From assembly GCF_914767665.1 (NCBI RefSeq), contig NC_059503.1, positions 54,263,852-54,327,851 of the forward strand: a stretch of 64,000 bases of DNA, written 5' to 3'. This DNA is from Harmonia axyridis. Its lineage: Eukaryota; Arthropoda; Insecta; Coleoptera; Coccinellidae. A program made the translations under genes and the position numbers. The notes beneath the pieces were generated by a model. The model ran no database searches. It had not been told where the DNA came from and saw nothing but the letters and a program-made list of their open reading frames with translations. Below are positions 20,803 to 31,989 of the stretch, in pieces (the first letter of the stretch is position 1; each line of letters begins with the position of its first letter).

Positions 20803-22329
20803 CACTGCGCAAGAAAATTAACCCACATTCTGAAAATCTCAATTTTAATGAAAGTTAACTCTACATTGACTTTATAACTAATTTTTTATGTTCTCTCGGA
20901 AAGGTTTTGAATGAAACAAGACACATTAATTGGAAGAAAAATTCAGGATTTCACCGAATCTTATGTGAAAGAAGAGAAATAAACAATTTTCAAAATACTG
21001 GAATGCTGATAAGTGATTCAATACTTGGTATTTCCACCCCTTGCGTTAATTACAGTTCGGCAACGACGGTTCATACTCAAAATGAGTGATCTTAAAATGT
21101 TCTGATCTAATCCTTCCCAGATTTCTCTGAGTTGGATTCCTAAGTCATTAAGAGTAGCTGGATGATTTTCTGAACTTCTCAGCCTTCTATTGAGGTTGTA
21201 CCAAACCCGCTCAATCGGATTGAAATCTGGACTTCTTGCTGGCCATGCCATTCGAGAGACTTCAACCTCTTCAAGGTACTCCTGAACGATGCGCGCACGA
21301 TGGGGTCTGGCATTATCGTCCATAAAATTGAAATTTTCACCAATGTATGGGGCAAATGTCCCTACATGCTCTTCAAGAATGTTCCTTATATACCTATCAG
21401 CATTCATAGCTCCATTATCAACGACCACTAGGTATGTGCTAGTAGTCAAAGATATTCCACCCTATACCATAATCGATCCTCCCCCGAAACCAGTAGTATT
21501 CAGGAAATTGCACTGAGCATATCTTTCATGTGGACCTCTGTATACAAGGGAACGTCGATCGCAATGGTAGAGGCAGAATCTAGACTCATCGGTGAAGAGA
21601 ACTCTTTCCCAATCAGCCTCTTCCCAATGGATATGCTCTCTCGCAAAATCCAAACGCGCCCTTCGATGAGCTGTGGTAAGAGCTGGGCCTCTTGCCGCGA
21701 CACGAGGCCTTAAATCATATTCTCTGAGGCGATTTCTTATTGTCTGAGTGATAATTTGCACCCCATGAGTTTGCTCAAGCTGATTTTGAAGGAGGCGAGC
21801 GGTTGCAAACCGTTGTCTCAACGAAGAAACTCTCAAGTAACGTTCTTGAATGTCAGTTGTTACCCGTGGTCTACCCTGTCCTGGTCTTCGGACATTCATA
21901 CCTGTCTCCCTGAATCGCTGCATTATTCTGGACACACTTGTATGGGAAACTCCAAACCTTTCTGCAATTCTTGTGTATGTCCACCCTTCTTCTCGCAAAT
22001 CTACCGCTTGGGCACATTCCTCTTGGGTCAAATTGCGTGTTTCGCGTTGCATAGCGATCGAGTGTATAAAATCAAACGAAAGAAAAACTATTGATCACTA
22101 GAATTGATCGAGAACAACTGATTTCAGAATGGAGCCAATACATTCAAAAGCTGATAATCTCATCTTTTCTTATTCCTGCTGGGAAAAAACAACTGTATTG
22201 AAGAAAAACGTTGAAAGTGGATAACATATGCATGCATAATTCTGATAAAAATAATTATCATTCAGAACACCTTCATTTGTAGAATAAATTTGAGATTTCC
22301 ATAATGTGCGTTAATTTTTTTGCGCAGTG
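20803..22329 (-). mobile_element. Near-intact Tc1-family transposon
   Basis: Element of 1,527 bp with terminal inverted repeats CACTGCGCAAGAAAATTAAC (left) and CACTGCGCAAAAAAATTAAC (right, reversed) that continue to match for about 40 bp. It is flanked by TA at 20801-20802 and 22330-22331. It contains one transposase gene on the minus strand, disrupted by a single stop. Both ends and the coding region are complete, making this the youngest-looking DNA transposon here. Confidence 0.95.
21018..22052 (-). pseudogene. Tc1 transposase, one nonsense codon
   Basis: DDE transposase of 344 codons, the normal Tc1 length. It has an N-terminal paired-like DNA-binding region with two helix-turn-helix motifs (about 8-50 and 70-110), a GRPR-like linker GQGRPR between them, and the catalytic triad D155 (LFTDESRF), D246 (MDDNARPH) and E281 (PDFNPIERVW) with 34 residues between the last two. 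The start is an ATG at 22052. A TAG at 21461-21459, codon 197, replaces the Trp expected in the conserved V-W-G-G-I motif; a single G-to-A change would produce it. The rest of the frame is open. The protein would be inactive from this copy, but the element could be moved by a sister copy. Confidence 0.95.
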
Positions 22330-22864
22330 TAGTAGCATTTGATATCAGTGAAGAAATTCATTTGATTCTCCTTCAAGCGAATTTTCAAGAATCATATTGA
22401 TAGGAAAGCAGAAAACCTATGAGTGCCATCACAGCAATTTCAGACAAAATAGTTCTTCGTCAATCGCAAATTACTCTAGGCCATAATAGAATTAGGCCCG
22501 CATGTGGAATTTTCCTTCGAGTTCCCAATCAAACTCATGTCTATTCTCGCAAGGCAGACGCTTCAACTAATTTGTCTCGAGGAGAAAATCTGTTTTGTTT
22601 CGGATGGAGAACATGCGGTGAAATAATAATTCAGTGTGGAAGAATTGAGATTGGATTAGATCGATTAGGTACAGTCTTTCTCAAAGGGGGCTTTGTGGCG
22701 CCCACCACTTCCATACAGGGGCGTGGAGAAGTATTGGTTTGAATATAATGATGAAACTATTCGTTTGCATGCTTTGTCAGAAATTGACGTTGAAGCATGT
22801 TCTGGTTTATAACATTTACTGAATGTTTAGAGGAAAAAAAGAATATTCACTCCATATAATTTTT
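22330..22864. other. No gene recognised
   Basis: Moderate-GC sequence with no repeat signature. A plus-strand frame of 107 codons at 22419-22742 has no domain I recognise and no supporting signals. It could be host non-coding DNA between the Tc1 element and the MITE that the Copia entered. Confidence 0.35.
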
Positions 22865-23171
22865 TTTACTTTTGGATATGTTTTAGTTATGAGTCCAAAA
22901 ATCGAATACCATGAAATCTGTGTGAATCTGCGATATTCTCGCACGATTTTGTTCTACAAAATGTGGCAGAATGAACGAATAAGCCACAGAATTAGAGAAA
23001 TATTTTTCCTCGCGACACTTTGCCCACATCTTGCTTGATAGACTAATGAAATTGTGCTTTTGAAAACTCGTTCTATGGAAACGCAAGAAATGCATGGCTA
23101 CTGTCAACGAAGGCCATTCTGAATTGAATCAGGTGCATTACTTGTTTTATTTAAGTTGTAGGAAATAATAT
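22865..23171. mobile_element. Left part of a MITE split by the Copia element
   Basis: The sequence from about 22960 (GAGAAATATTTTTCC through ACTGTCAACGAAGGCC to TTGTAGGAAATAATAT) parallels 42790-43005. In that copy the family continues into GTATGCAACA, and here it continues after the Copia insertion as ATTGTGCAACAAG at 29893. Thus 22865-23171 and 29888-30172 were one unit before Copia inserted. Confidence 0.6.
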
Positions 23172-23544
23172 TGTTAGAATATTACTTCATCCGAACAGAT
23201 TACGAGAGACAACCAACCCTACACTTGATAGTGTTATTGCATGTCGTGCGGTGGCGCTATGAGTCTGCGCGTGGCGAGGCCATCGAAGGCCATCGAGAGA
23301 GAAAACAAGAATGAACCTTCGATGGTCGAGAGCGAACGTCAGGCATAAGACTTTAGAGTGACAGTCTCTTCCACCCGGCTGTCTGTCAAGCCCCTTCAGT
23401 TTGTGCCTTGTAAACTGTACTTGTTTTTGAGATAGAGTTTAGACTTACTAGAGTTAGTTGTCTTGAGAATAAACGATTAATATCATTATATGTGTATTAG
23501 TGAATACTCTGTATTTATATAACCCAAATATATAAAATCCAATA
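23172..23544 (+). repeat. Copia 5' LTR
   Basis: 373 bp, beginning TGTTAGAATATTAC and ending AAAATCCAATA. It holds an AATAAA polyadenylation-type hexamer at 23468-23473 and the nested repeat CCATCGAAGGCCATCGAG. Identical to 29515-29887 as read. Confidence 0.95.
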
Positions 23545-23560
23545 GGTTATAGGCTCAGTG
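23545..23560 (+). other. Copia primer-binding site
   Basis: GGTTATAGGCTCAGTG immediately follows the 5' LTR. It resembles the copia primer site GGTTATGGGCCCAG, which pairs with an internal segment of initiator-Met tRNA. Confidence 0.7.
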
Positions 23561-24689
23561 CACGCTTTAAACTGCGCAACAAGGTATTATAAACACTTAT
23601 TCTAAAAATATGTTGTGTAAACAACAAGAAAAACATTGAGAGTATTTTTCAGAGTCATAATTTGAGAGATGTACATACATCATTCGAGAGGTTTACATGA
23701 GGAAATTTTAGAGTGTTTATTTAAACCATTTCAGAGCCTGAGATTATGTAAACTTTAGGAATTGTGCTAACATACTTTCTGTTTTAGATTGGATAATTTT
23801 ATAAAATTTACATACCACACCTAGAGAATTGGATCATGTAGACTTGAAGATTCTACATACATTGCTTGGAGCATGTAAAATTAGATGTTTCACATTCCAT
23901 AAACATAATCCAGAGATTGAGATATTTTGAGACTATATATATTGATGAAAAATTTGGGGAATTATTTATTTCACTAAACTACAAAAACTGCAGTATGGTA
24001 AGATTAGTGATAACTATTATTTCAGGGCTTCTTTCATACAATGCTTGCTGTGCTGTGTTGTTTGTTTGTAAGCTAGGGATATTATAGGATTCAAGTATTC
24101 ATCCCGTATTTGTAAAATGGCCATACCTAACTCAACAGGTTTTCATTGCAGTGCGTGATACCGCTTTTGTAGTAAGGTTTACAAATATGAGGTGATGATA
24201 TTTGAAAACTTGATAATTCCGTTTCGGATTGTATCAGATTGCTGTGCGTCTGAGGCAATTCAGAAGCACGAAACAAAATTTTATATCTTATACCTGGTAG
24301 TAGATGTACTAAGAGAGCATATAATGCACAAAAATCTTAAGATACATAATATAAATATTTTGTTTCATAAATCCTGAAATAGATGGCAGCCAAAGGAAAT
24401 CAAGGAAAACCATTGGTGGATTATCATAGCGATTCCACCATTTCCGTAAGTGCAGAAGATACAGGTTTCATGCATTACGAGGAAAGAGAGAATTGTCAGA
24501 ACCAATGTAAGTCTTTCATGCAATTAATAATTGCCCATTTCCTTGATCTTAGCTGACTAGAAAAGTATCAACGAGTGATACGTAGATGAGAGATGCTAGA
24601 GAAATTTTAGAGTCATTACACAAAACCCCCTTTTGAGAAATTAGAGATCTGAGAGAGGAGAAATTGTCGACAATGGAGAGAGTACAATA

Positions 24690-25140
24690 GAGAGAGTAGA
24701 GTTATGAGAATATAAGAGTATTAGAAAACCCAGGTATATAAAAATTATTAATTCATGTTACAGAGGTAACTAGAGTTATGACAATAATTTTTATTAAACT
24801 CTAGAGAGAGTAGAGTTATGAGAATATAAGAGTATTAGAAAACCCAGCTGTATTTAAGAAAAATTAATTCATTTCACAGAGGTGATTAGAATTGAGAAAA
24901 TAATTTTTGGGGTTAAATTCTAGAATACGAGAAAACCCAGGTATATAAAAATTATTCAGGTTACAGAGGTAATGAGAATATTTTTGAGATTAAATCTTAG
25001 AGATTTAAGAGTTTGAGAAAACCCAGCTGTATTTAATAAAAATTAATTCATTTCACAGAGGTGATTAGAATTGAGAGAATAATTTTTGGGGTTAAAATTC
25101 TAGAGTACTAGAAAACCCAGGTATTTAAAATTAATCTATG
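24690..25140 (+). repeat. Five imperfect tandem units in the Copia leader
   Basis: Units marked by GAAAACCCAG(C/G)T followed by TATTTAA/TATATAA, then CACAGAGGTGATTAGAATTG-type sequence and AATAATTTTTGGGGTTAAA. The GAAAACCCAG marker occurs at about 24724, 24838, 24925, 25018 and 25111, a period of about 87-115 bp. They lie upstream of the gag remnants. Confidence 0.85.
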
Positions 25141-25429
25141 TTGCAGAGCAGAATTCAAATTTTAAGATCTGGATGGACAGTCTATGATCAGAGCTTTTTG
25201 ACAAACGATTTGTTGGACGTCATAGAGCCAAGTACGAGTAACCAAACTTTTTCAGAGGCTAACAAATCCAAGAGAAGTAATTGAGTATGAGATATTATCA
25301 TAAACATAATTGAGGAGAATTACTTAAAAGAAAACTTTCAATATCCTAAGACCCTGTTGAAGTAAGTAGAGGTTTGAGGTTCTCCAGGAAGTACAAGTCA
25401 AATGCGACACACACACTTCAGGTAAGAGC

Positions 25430-25905
25430 TCACTCGTACTCCATTAAAATGGAGAAACATGAATCGGTCGATGATTTCTGTGAAAGATTCGACTCGATAG
25501 TATGAGAGTATGAAGCTTTCGAGGTGTGATTGAGCTAACTGCTCAAAAAGATAAGATCTGCACTTTATCAGGCTGCATTACCAGTCATATCTGAGTTACG
25601 AGATGCAGATCTGACCAGGAGACAGACCCCAAACCAAGAAGGTAATTTAGACGAGATCAGAGAGATTAGAGGTTGAGAAGAGGTCTGAAATTGAAGAGGA
25701 GACTCCAAAAATTTCAACGGGTACATAAATTAAAATGCTTCCGTTGTAACAAAGAGAGATACTGGTCAACTGATTGCAATTTGAGGCAACAGAGTAAGTA
25801 AGTGATTCTGCTTCGGTTGTGGGACAATCAAGTAAGAGGATTGCATTAACAATGGTGGCCCGAACGAAACGTTCAATTTAGAGGATCGAGCAGAGGTAGG
25901 ATGAA
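25430..25905 (+). pseudogene. Copia Gag remnant with altered zinc knuckle
   Basis: Gag packages Copia RNA. At about 25450-25500 the reading KMEKHESVDDFCERFDSIV is a typical Copia Gag block and is followed by a TGA. At 25736-25780 the zinc knuckle reads CFRCNKERYWSTDC: cysteine spacing is right for CX2CX4HX4C, but the His is Tyr, which would weaken zinc binding. Downstream, frames change and stop. The flanking 25600-25720 segment (DEIREIRG) is also Gag-like. Confidence 0.7.
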
Positions 25906-26324
25906 CAAGCCACGTCTCAACACTAAGAGACGGAGTCATGTAAACCAGAGGAGAATGAGAGAGAGTAAGAGATTCAACAAAGAGGGTCGCTCCAAGGCAA
26001 GAAGGGTTGGAAGTATAAAGCATAGAGAAACTAAAACAGGTAAACTTGATCCAATCATTAACTTCTTAGCAGATTCTGTAGCAACAGACCATATCGTAAA
26101 TGATTGTCTGACTTGAGAAACTTTGAGAGATGTCAAAATATGAGTATAGAGAGCGAATAAAACGAGATAGCAGTCATTGTAATCGATAGTAAGGGTGAGT
26201 TAATCTTATATTTAGATTCTAGAAATGAGAATACTAAGAAATTGCAAAACGTATTTGCAGAAAGATTTCTGAGAATTTACTTCCCTTACGTAAACTCGCA
26301 GACTCTGGGTTCAATATTTACTTA

Positions 26325-26490
26325 GATGTCCAAGTCCTAAGAGTTTACAATAAGATTAATAATGAATTTGTTTTAGAGAACAGGTCCTAAGAGTTTATAA
26401 TGAGGTTAATAATGAAATTGTTTTAGAGGACAATTCCAAATCCTAAGTGTTTACAATAAGATTAATCATGAGATTGTTTTAGAGAGTCGA
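26325..26490 (+). repeat. Three tandem units of about 65 bp in the Copia
   Basis: TCCTAAGAGTTTACAATAAG with AATAATGAATTTGTTTTAGA is repeated three times (starting near 26334, 26385 and 26449) with small changes. The array lies between the gag/protease and integrase remnants. Confidence 0.85.
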
Positions 26491-26819
26491 GCAACGATAA
26501 GCGAAGGAGATGAGATGAGCTTACAATCGCAGACACATTCCAATAACGAGTTATTAGGTTCGGAGGGAGAACCAGAATCTGCGATTGGGAGGGAGAAGTA
26601 ATATAATCTCATCATTTCAACTAAAGAGAAAGTTCACAAGTTTCAACTGACAAAACAGATGAAACACAATCTGAGCAACAAGAAAAATTGGGATTGCAGT
26701 CATATCAGTAGAGAGGTAATTTAGATCGATAACTTGGAATCAATCCAAAACTTAGAACGTGAAGTATGTATCATATCGACAATGGAAAAATTACATTTTA
26801 AAGAGACAGAATGAGAGCT

Positions 26820-27330
26820 GAGAAACAACCAGTTGACACACACTGACACGATGGGACTTATTAAATCACCATCTCATTCAGGTCAGTAAAGATTCATTAA
26901 TGTCTACATAGAAGACTATTGGAGACTTGCTAAAGCATATCCATTAAAACAGAAGATGAGTTGGCTGAAGCATTAAAGAAATTCTTAATATCAACAAAAA
27001 AAAAAAAAAACTTGTTGGAGAAAAATGAGAAGGTATATTATATCAGGACAGATTAAGGTACAGATTTACCGAAAGGAAATTCCCAGAAGTACTGAGTAGA
27101 GAAAATATAGAGAATGAGAGAGCGGAGAGATTTAACTCGACGATCCAAAAGAAGGTTCGTACATACATTTTTGATTCCAGACTACCTAAGAGTATGTGGG
27201 AGATTGGTATTGATGCATCTATAGATGTGTACAACAGAACACACAAGTCTATCAGATATCAAACACCGTTGACAAAGTTTGCACCAAATGCAAAATGCCA
27301 CTTTGATCAAATTGAGAGATTTTGGATGTA
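26820..27330 (+). pseudogene. Copia integrase remnant
   Basis: Integrase core pieces: the first catalytic region reads HTDTMGLIKSPSHSG then RFINVYIEDYWRLAKAYPLK (about 26840-26950), and the second reads YIRTD with GTDLPKG (about 27035-27075), separated by stops. The tail keeps a YNRTHKSIRYQTPLTKF-like block at about 27230-27280, typical of the end of the Copia core. The zinc finger before it is only partly visible (about 26620-26700). A poly-A run at about 26997-27010 may have contributed a frameshift. Confidence 0.7.
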
Positions 27331-27839
27331 TTGGAAGTATTTGTAAGTATTATTATGTATTGCGATGTTCGCATACATTAAGATTCCAAAACCCAGCTTG
27401 AAATTTGGATAATGTGCCCTGAAAGCTGTCCTAGTGGGTTATACCGCTACAGGATACTTGTCGTGGCATTCAAGCTCGAGCTACATGTGAGATTTAACAA
27501 GAAACTTGCCTACAAAGATGTTTATAGAAATAAACAACTTGATGACACTAAAGAAAAATTACAGACCCAGGAAAACATAATCGACTGGGATTGGATGAAA
27601 AACTCGAAAGAGCCAAAATAAGGGAACTGCCGATCAAAAGGCCAATACCCTGCTACACTTAAAGAAAATCGTAAAGGACGTAAGCTATGCAAGGTTTCTT
27701 AATTACTCAAAGAATAATATTTTAGAAATTCGGCTGAACGACCTCGGTCGATTGCCTTTGGATAATTAATTATCAATAAAGATCAGCTATTAATATTATT
27801 ATTTTAGGTAAATATGAGAAAACCAATAGAGAAGAAGAT

Positions 27840-29358
27840 ATGAGGTTTTGTCTTATTTCTTCATTAAATCGAGAACCGATTAAATTCGAGAAAGCTAAAA
27901 ACTCTAGAGAAGGCCACTTATGGAAGAAAGCTATAAAAGAAGAAATTGATTCCATGATACAAAATAAGGTTTGGATATTGGTAGATAAAGAGTATTTTCA
28001 AATATCTGGAAAACGAGCAAATATTATAGACTCGAAATGGTATTTGAGAGAAAATTAGAGGCAAATGGTCTTATACGATACAAAGTAAGATTAGTCATAC
28101 GAGGCCTTAAGGTCAAAAATATCTATGACATTAGACTTCCAGTAATTAGAGCTACATTTGCAATAATCAATAAGTATGATTTACATGCTTGTCAATCAGA
28201 AGTAAAAACCTGCCTTTTTAAATGGCACTATAGAGGAGATCTATATGGTGATTCTTGATGAAATAGACATTGACAATGAGATCAAACGATCTTATGTATA
28301 TAAACTCCGGAAAGCCCTATATGGACTGAAGATAAGTCCAAAGAGATGTAATAAGAGATTCACTGAAGAGATCTAGAAACTTGGTTCAGAGAATGATATA
28401 CATGGACCTTGTTTATATACATGGAGGAGAAATGATATAAATATAAAGAGAAACCGAGAAGAGAGGTATATAAATCAATCAATCAAATTATACCATGAAT
28501 ATATTAGATAGATTAAATATGAATGACTGCAATGCTCAAAATACTCCTATGGTAACCAGACAGATTAAAAATAGGATTAAGAGAAATCAATCGGAGAATC
28601 TACAAGATGACTCAGATAAACTAGAGATGAAAAGAGTTCCGAATAGTGATGAGAAGAGTTCCTTATAGAGATGAAAAGAGTTCTTTATAGAGAAGCGATT
28701 GGTAGCTTAATGTATCCATCAAATGGTAGACACTACGTTTGCAGTTAACCATTTAACGAGAAAACAAATGAAGCCGACCGAAGCTGATTGGAAAGGTGTA
28801 AAGAGAATTGTCAGGTATATGAAAGGTACTGTGAATTTAAGTCTTAAATTCACCGCTCAAACTGAATACTAAGAGGCATTTACCGATGCAACATTTAGAG
28901 ACCATACCGACTTGTCATCAACTGAAAGGTATGTTATTAGATTGTTTGAAGATGTAATAGCTTGGAGGAGCCATAATCAAACCTATGTCACATTGTCCAC
29001 TTGTAGAGCCGAATACCTAGCCATGAATAATGCCTATCAAGAATTAATAACTCTTGACAAGGTACTTAGATTTGTGATAGGAAAACTGATGTTTCCTATA
29101 ACAGTCTGGTGTGATAACAAATCCGCTGGAGACTGCACCAAGAGAGATGGTGATCACAAACTAAAGGTATTTGATGATCGTTTAGATGACGACCTAATAC
29201 ATAGAGAGAAATCTGGACTTAGAAGACATATGGCTGAAACACATGGTGATTTCATAAAACAATGTGTTGAAGAAAAGAAAATCACAGTGAGATGGATTCC
29301 AACCAAGGAGAATGTGGCTGACATAATTACAAAACCTTTAACCATCAGACGGTCATAA
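27840..29358 (+). pseudogene. Copia reverse transcriptase and RNase H remnant
   Basis: RT start block EGHLWKKAIKEEIDSMIQNK at about 27910-27970, then, after a frame change in the SKW-VFERKL region at about 28030-28045, the block ANGLIRYKVRLVIRGLK (about 28067-28117). Later RT pieces are broken by stops; the ALYGLKISPK block reads at about 28315-28345. RNase H is best preserved at 28912-29358, including AYQEL, WCDNKSA (about 29109-29129) and the C-terminal RWIPTKENVADIITKPL (about 29290-29340), which ends the polyprotein about 155 bp before the 3' LTR. Confidence 0.85.
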
Positions 29359-29499
29359 GGGATTAACTCAAAAACTAATGATTTAATACTAACTCATTGA
29401 ATTTTTGTTTTCAGAGTATTTCTAGGGACTAGAGTATAAACTAATTGAGTTCTGTTTATAGATTAGACTTGGAGTGGAGAATGCTGGTTGTAGTTCGAT

Positions 29500-29514
29500 G
29501 ATGAAGGGAGGGAG
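29500..29514 (+). other. Copia polypurine tract
   Basis: GATGAAGGGAGGGAG abuts the 3' LTR. This is the expected primer for plus-strand synthesis. Confidence 0.75.
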
Positions 29515-29887
29515 TGTTAGAATATTACTTCATCCGAACAGATTACGAGAGACAACCAACCCTACACTTGATAGTGTTATTGCATGTCGTGCGGTGGCGC
29601 TATGAGTCTGCGCGTGGCGAGGCCATCGAAGGCCATCGAGAGAGAAAACAAGAATGAACCTTCGATGGTCGAGAGCGAACGTCAGGCATAAGACTTTAGA
29701 GTGACAGTCTCTTCCACCCGGCTGTCTGTCAAGCCCCTTCAGTTTGTGCCTTGTAAACTGTACTTGTTTTTGAGATAGAGTTTAGACTTACTAGAGTTAG
29801 TTGTCTTGAGAATAAACGATTAATATCATTATATGTGTATTAGTGAATACTCTGTATTTATATAACCCAAATATATAAAATCCAATA
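29515..29887 (+). repeat. Copia 3' LTR
   Basis: 373 bp, identical as read to the 5' LTR, followed by the AATAT target duplication. Confidence 0.95.
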
Positions 29888-30172
29888 AATATATTGTGCA
29901 ACAAGTGGGGAAAGTCCAACTTTTCTCGCGAGTCTGGAAGTGTGCCGTGCTAGGTGTGGGCAAAGTGCCGTGAGAAATAATATTTCCCACAGTATGAGTA
30001 ATACATAGTTTTGAAATTGAGTAAGCTATGAAGATTACGCTACTTTTCATGGCAGTTGTAGGAAGAGTATAGTGTGCAACATATGACGAAAGTCCTTTTT
30101 CTCACTCGTTTTCTCACAAACTTCCACCACACTCGTGAGAAAAATTGAACTTTCCCCACTTGTTACACAATG
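29888..30172. mobile_element. Right part of the split MITE
   Basis: The left end ATTGTGCAACAAGTGGGGAA is mirrored at the right by TTCCCCACTTGTTACACAAT. The internal TACATAGTTTTGAAATTGAG / GAAGATTACGCTACTTTTCA block recurs inverted at about 42730-42800, and the terminal block recurs at 43960-44045. It has no coding capacity. The preceding AATAT is the Copia duplication. Confidence 0.75.
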
Positions 30173-30179
30173 TACTATT

Positions 30180-30372
30180 GTAACACATGGGATTTGCAGG
30201 CTTTGTGGAACTGAGATAGAAACAGGAACACATGGTGTGCAAATTTCCAGGATTGACTGGCCTAAGAACCACTCATATGATAAAATCAGTCCTGGATATT
30301 CGCAAGATAACAGCCAAGGACTTCATCGGTTTCATTAATAGTATCAACCGTCTCCTTGAGATGATGTGAATA
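30180..30372 (+). pseudogene. LINE ORF2 C-terminal end (RNase H-bearing type)
   Basis: The frame gives CRLCGTEIETGTHMV then CKFPGLTGLRTTHM, continuing to GFINSINRLLEMM and a TGA, with one shift near the HM. The C-x2-C...H...C pattern followed by a short basic end is the usual C-terminus of I/R1-like LINE ORF2. The same block is found on the minus strand at about 53.4-53.56 kb next to an RNase H piece, so both come from one family. Confidence 0.7.
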
Positions 30373-30419
30373 GAAAGGGTTAAGAACAAAAAATCCATGA
30401 AGGCTGACCAAGCCTCGAA

Positions 30420-30715
30420 TCAAATAATGAAAAAATGAGCCGAATTTTTTTCCTGGAGCATCATTTTGAGGTCTACAAAAAACCAGTAATCACTGGGGGC
30501 AAATCTAGAGAATAAGCTAGTGATTAAGCAGTTGGAAACAGAATTCTTCATGTTTTTCATCCATTTGTGACGAGATGTCTTGGTGGAAGATTTTTTTTTT
30601 GTCAGATTGGAAAACGATTTTTTCTTCCTTTTTGCACTCAATCGAGCCAATAACGTTATATTAAATTCATTGTAGCTGGTTTCACCTTTTTCAAAATATT
30701 CAATTAACAAAATAC
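30420..30715 (-). pseudogene. Mariner transposase fragment (irritans-like)
   Basis: The minus strand reads IEYFEKGETSYNEF then LLARLSAKRKKK, and later FAPSDYWFFVDLKMMLQEKN. These are the region after the second strand of a mariner catalytic core and the third catalytic block (APSDY, with Leu to Phe-Ala changes). The piece between, including the DNAP block, is rearranged. About one third of the gene remains. Confidence 0.7.
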
Positions 30716-31980
30716 CATGTCCGTCCTAGAATAGGGATGTTCGAGATTTTGATCATTTTGGACGGCTTTCACCGACTGCTCCCACTCAGCTGACGCTCTC
30801 TTTGACTCAGGAGTGCAGGTATAATGTTTCAATCAATGTCACATATCAAGGCAAAAAGCCTGTTTGTCCCTTTTCCTGGATCAGCGTTGGAATCGACGAC
30901 GATTTGTTGTTGGTGAATAGTAGGTACAGCCTTCTGATATTTTCAGCTGTGGAGTTGCTTTCTTTCGCAACTTCGAAAATATTAATACTTGACGTTCAAC
31001 AAGAGAATATCATCGTTAGCTGGAATTGATAATTGAAAATTACATGAATACGATTTTGAAAAAGCACGACAAAGTTCTTGAATGAAAAAAAAAAATGATG
31101 GTGTGTTCTTTACATTCTTCAGGAAATTGCATAAATAATTCATAGGCGAAAATTGTTTTCTGAAAGTTCAATCCTAATAAGTTTTTCTCTAATTCCATGC
31201 GGAAATATCTCAGTTTCACACAGACTTTATGGTTATATTTCACTATTTCATGTGTTGATACTCGGAACTCTGATAATAATAAGCAGATGGCTCATAGAGA
31301 AAGAGAGAGAGAGAGAGAGAGATAAATTGACAGAAAAGTGTGACGCGCGATGTTTATATTTCGGGACCCAGGGCACAAACAACCGATGTTTTGATTGAAC
31401 CAATCTATCATTGAACCCCTTTAGATCACGTGATTTGGTTTCAATTATTATTGGTTGAAATTCAAACATCTTCATCCTATCCCTCGTGGTCACGTGGCCC
31501 AGGGCTTAACCTTTTCCCCTCTAATGAAAGGGCTGTCTGGCAGGGGAAGCAACTTTTATAAGTGTCCGGCAATGGATCACATGTTTTATTAAGTTATCCC
31601 GAAGAAAATATTAAAAGAATCGAGCTATATATAATACTTTAACGATTTTAAGGTATTATTTTATACACCTTTACTACATGTTACTTGCCAAAGTAACCAC
31701 AACCAAACTCTAAAGTTGCTGGTCGTCTTTATTTGTGTAGGGGACATGCACAGAAAAACTTTCAGCTTTTATGAAATGACTGAGGTCTGGCTGTTGTGGG
31801 CTATTGATCTTTAACACTAGTTAATTCAAAAATTTTAAACTCGTGGAATATCAATGCCTTCCTCAATTGTATTATAAATAACCTCAGCAGATATTCTGTC
31901 CCTCGTAGAGGTGGAGTGATTGGTTTGTGTATATTTGTTTATAGAATAACCTGACATATCATTATCATTTCTGAAAAAAT
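30716..31980. other. No gene; short GA microsatellite
   Basis: No coding region is recognised. A (GA)n tract lies at about 31299-31322. From about 31345 to 31570 the sequence is GC-richer with two CACGTG hexamers (in the contexts ATCACGTGAT and GTCACGTGGC) and no repeat signature, so it may be host non-coding DNA. Confidence 0.35.
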
Positions 31981-31989
31981 TGCATGCTT

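Larger units (their letters stand above)
23172..29887 (+). mobile_element. Copia-type LTR retrotransposon, coding region ruined
   Basis: Element of 6,716 bp with two 373-bp LTRs at a constant offset of 6,343 and no difference seen between them. The 5-bp target duplication AATAT lies at 23167-23171 and 29888-29892. The primer site GGTTATAGGCTCAG follows the 5' LTR (compare the tRNA-iMet-derived site of Drosophila copia), and the polypurine tract GATGAAGGGAGGGAG precedes the 3' LTR. Inside, gag, integrase, reverse transcriptase and RNase H remnants appear in the Copia order (integrase before reverse transcriptase) but in many frames with stops. Identical LTRs with a dead polyprotein imply that a defective copy moved using proteins supplied by another element. 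Confidence 0.95.

Noticed and set aside
21289..22101. Plus-strand frames of 75-112 codons across the Tc1 element
   Set aside because: They are antisense shadows of the transposase gene.
22419..22742. 107-codon plus-strand frame next to the Tc1 element
   Set aside because: No recognisable domain; may be chance in moderate-GC sequence.
24690..25140. Possible CRISPR-like spacing in the Copia tandem array
   Set aside because: Units are imperfect long tandem repeats inside a eukaryotic retrotransposon, without short identical repeats separated by unique spacers.
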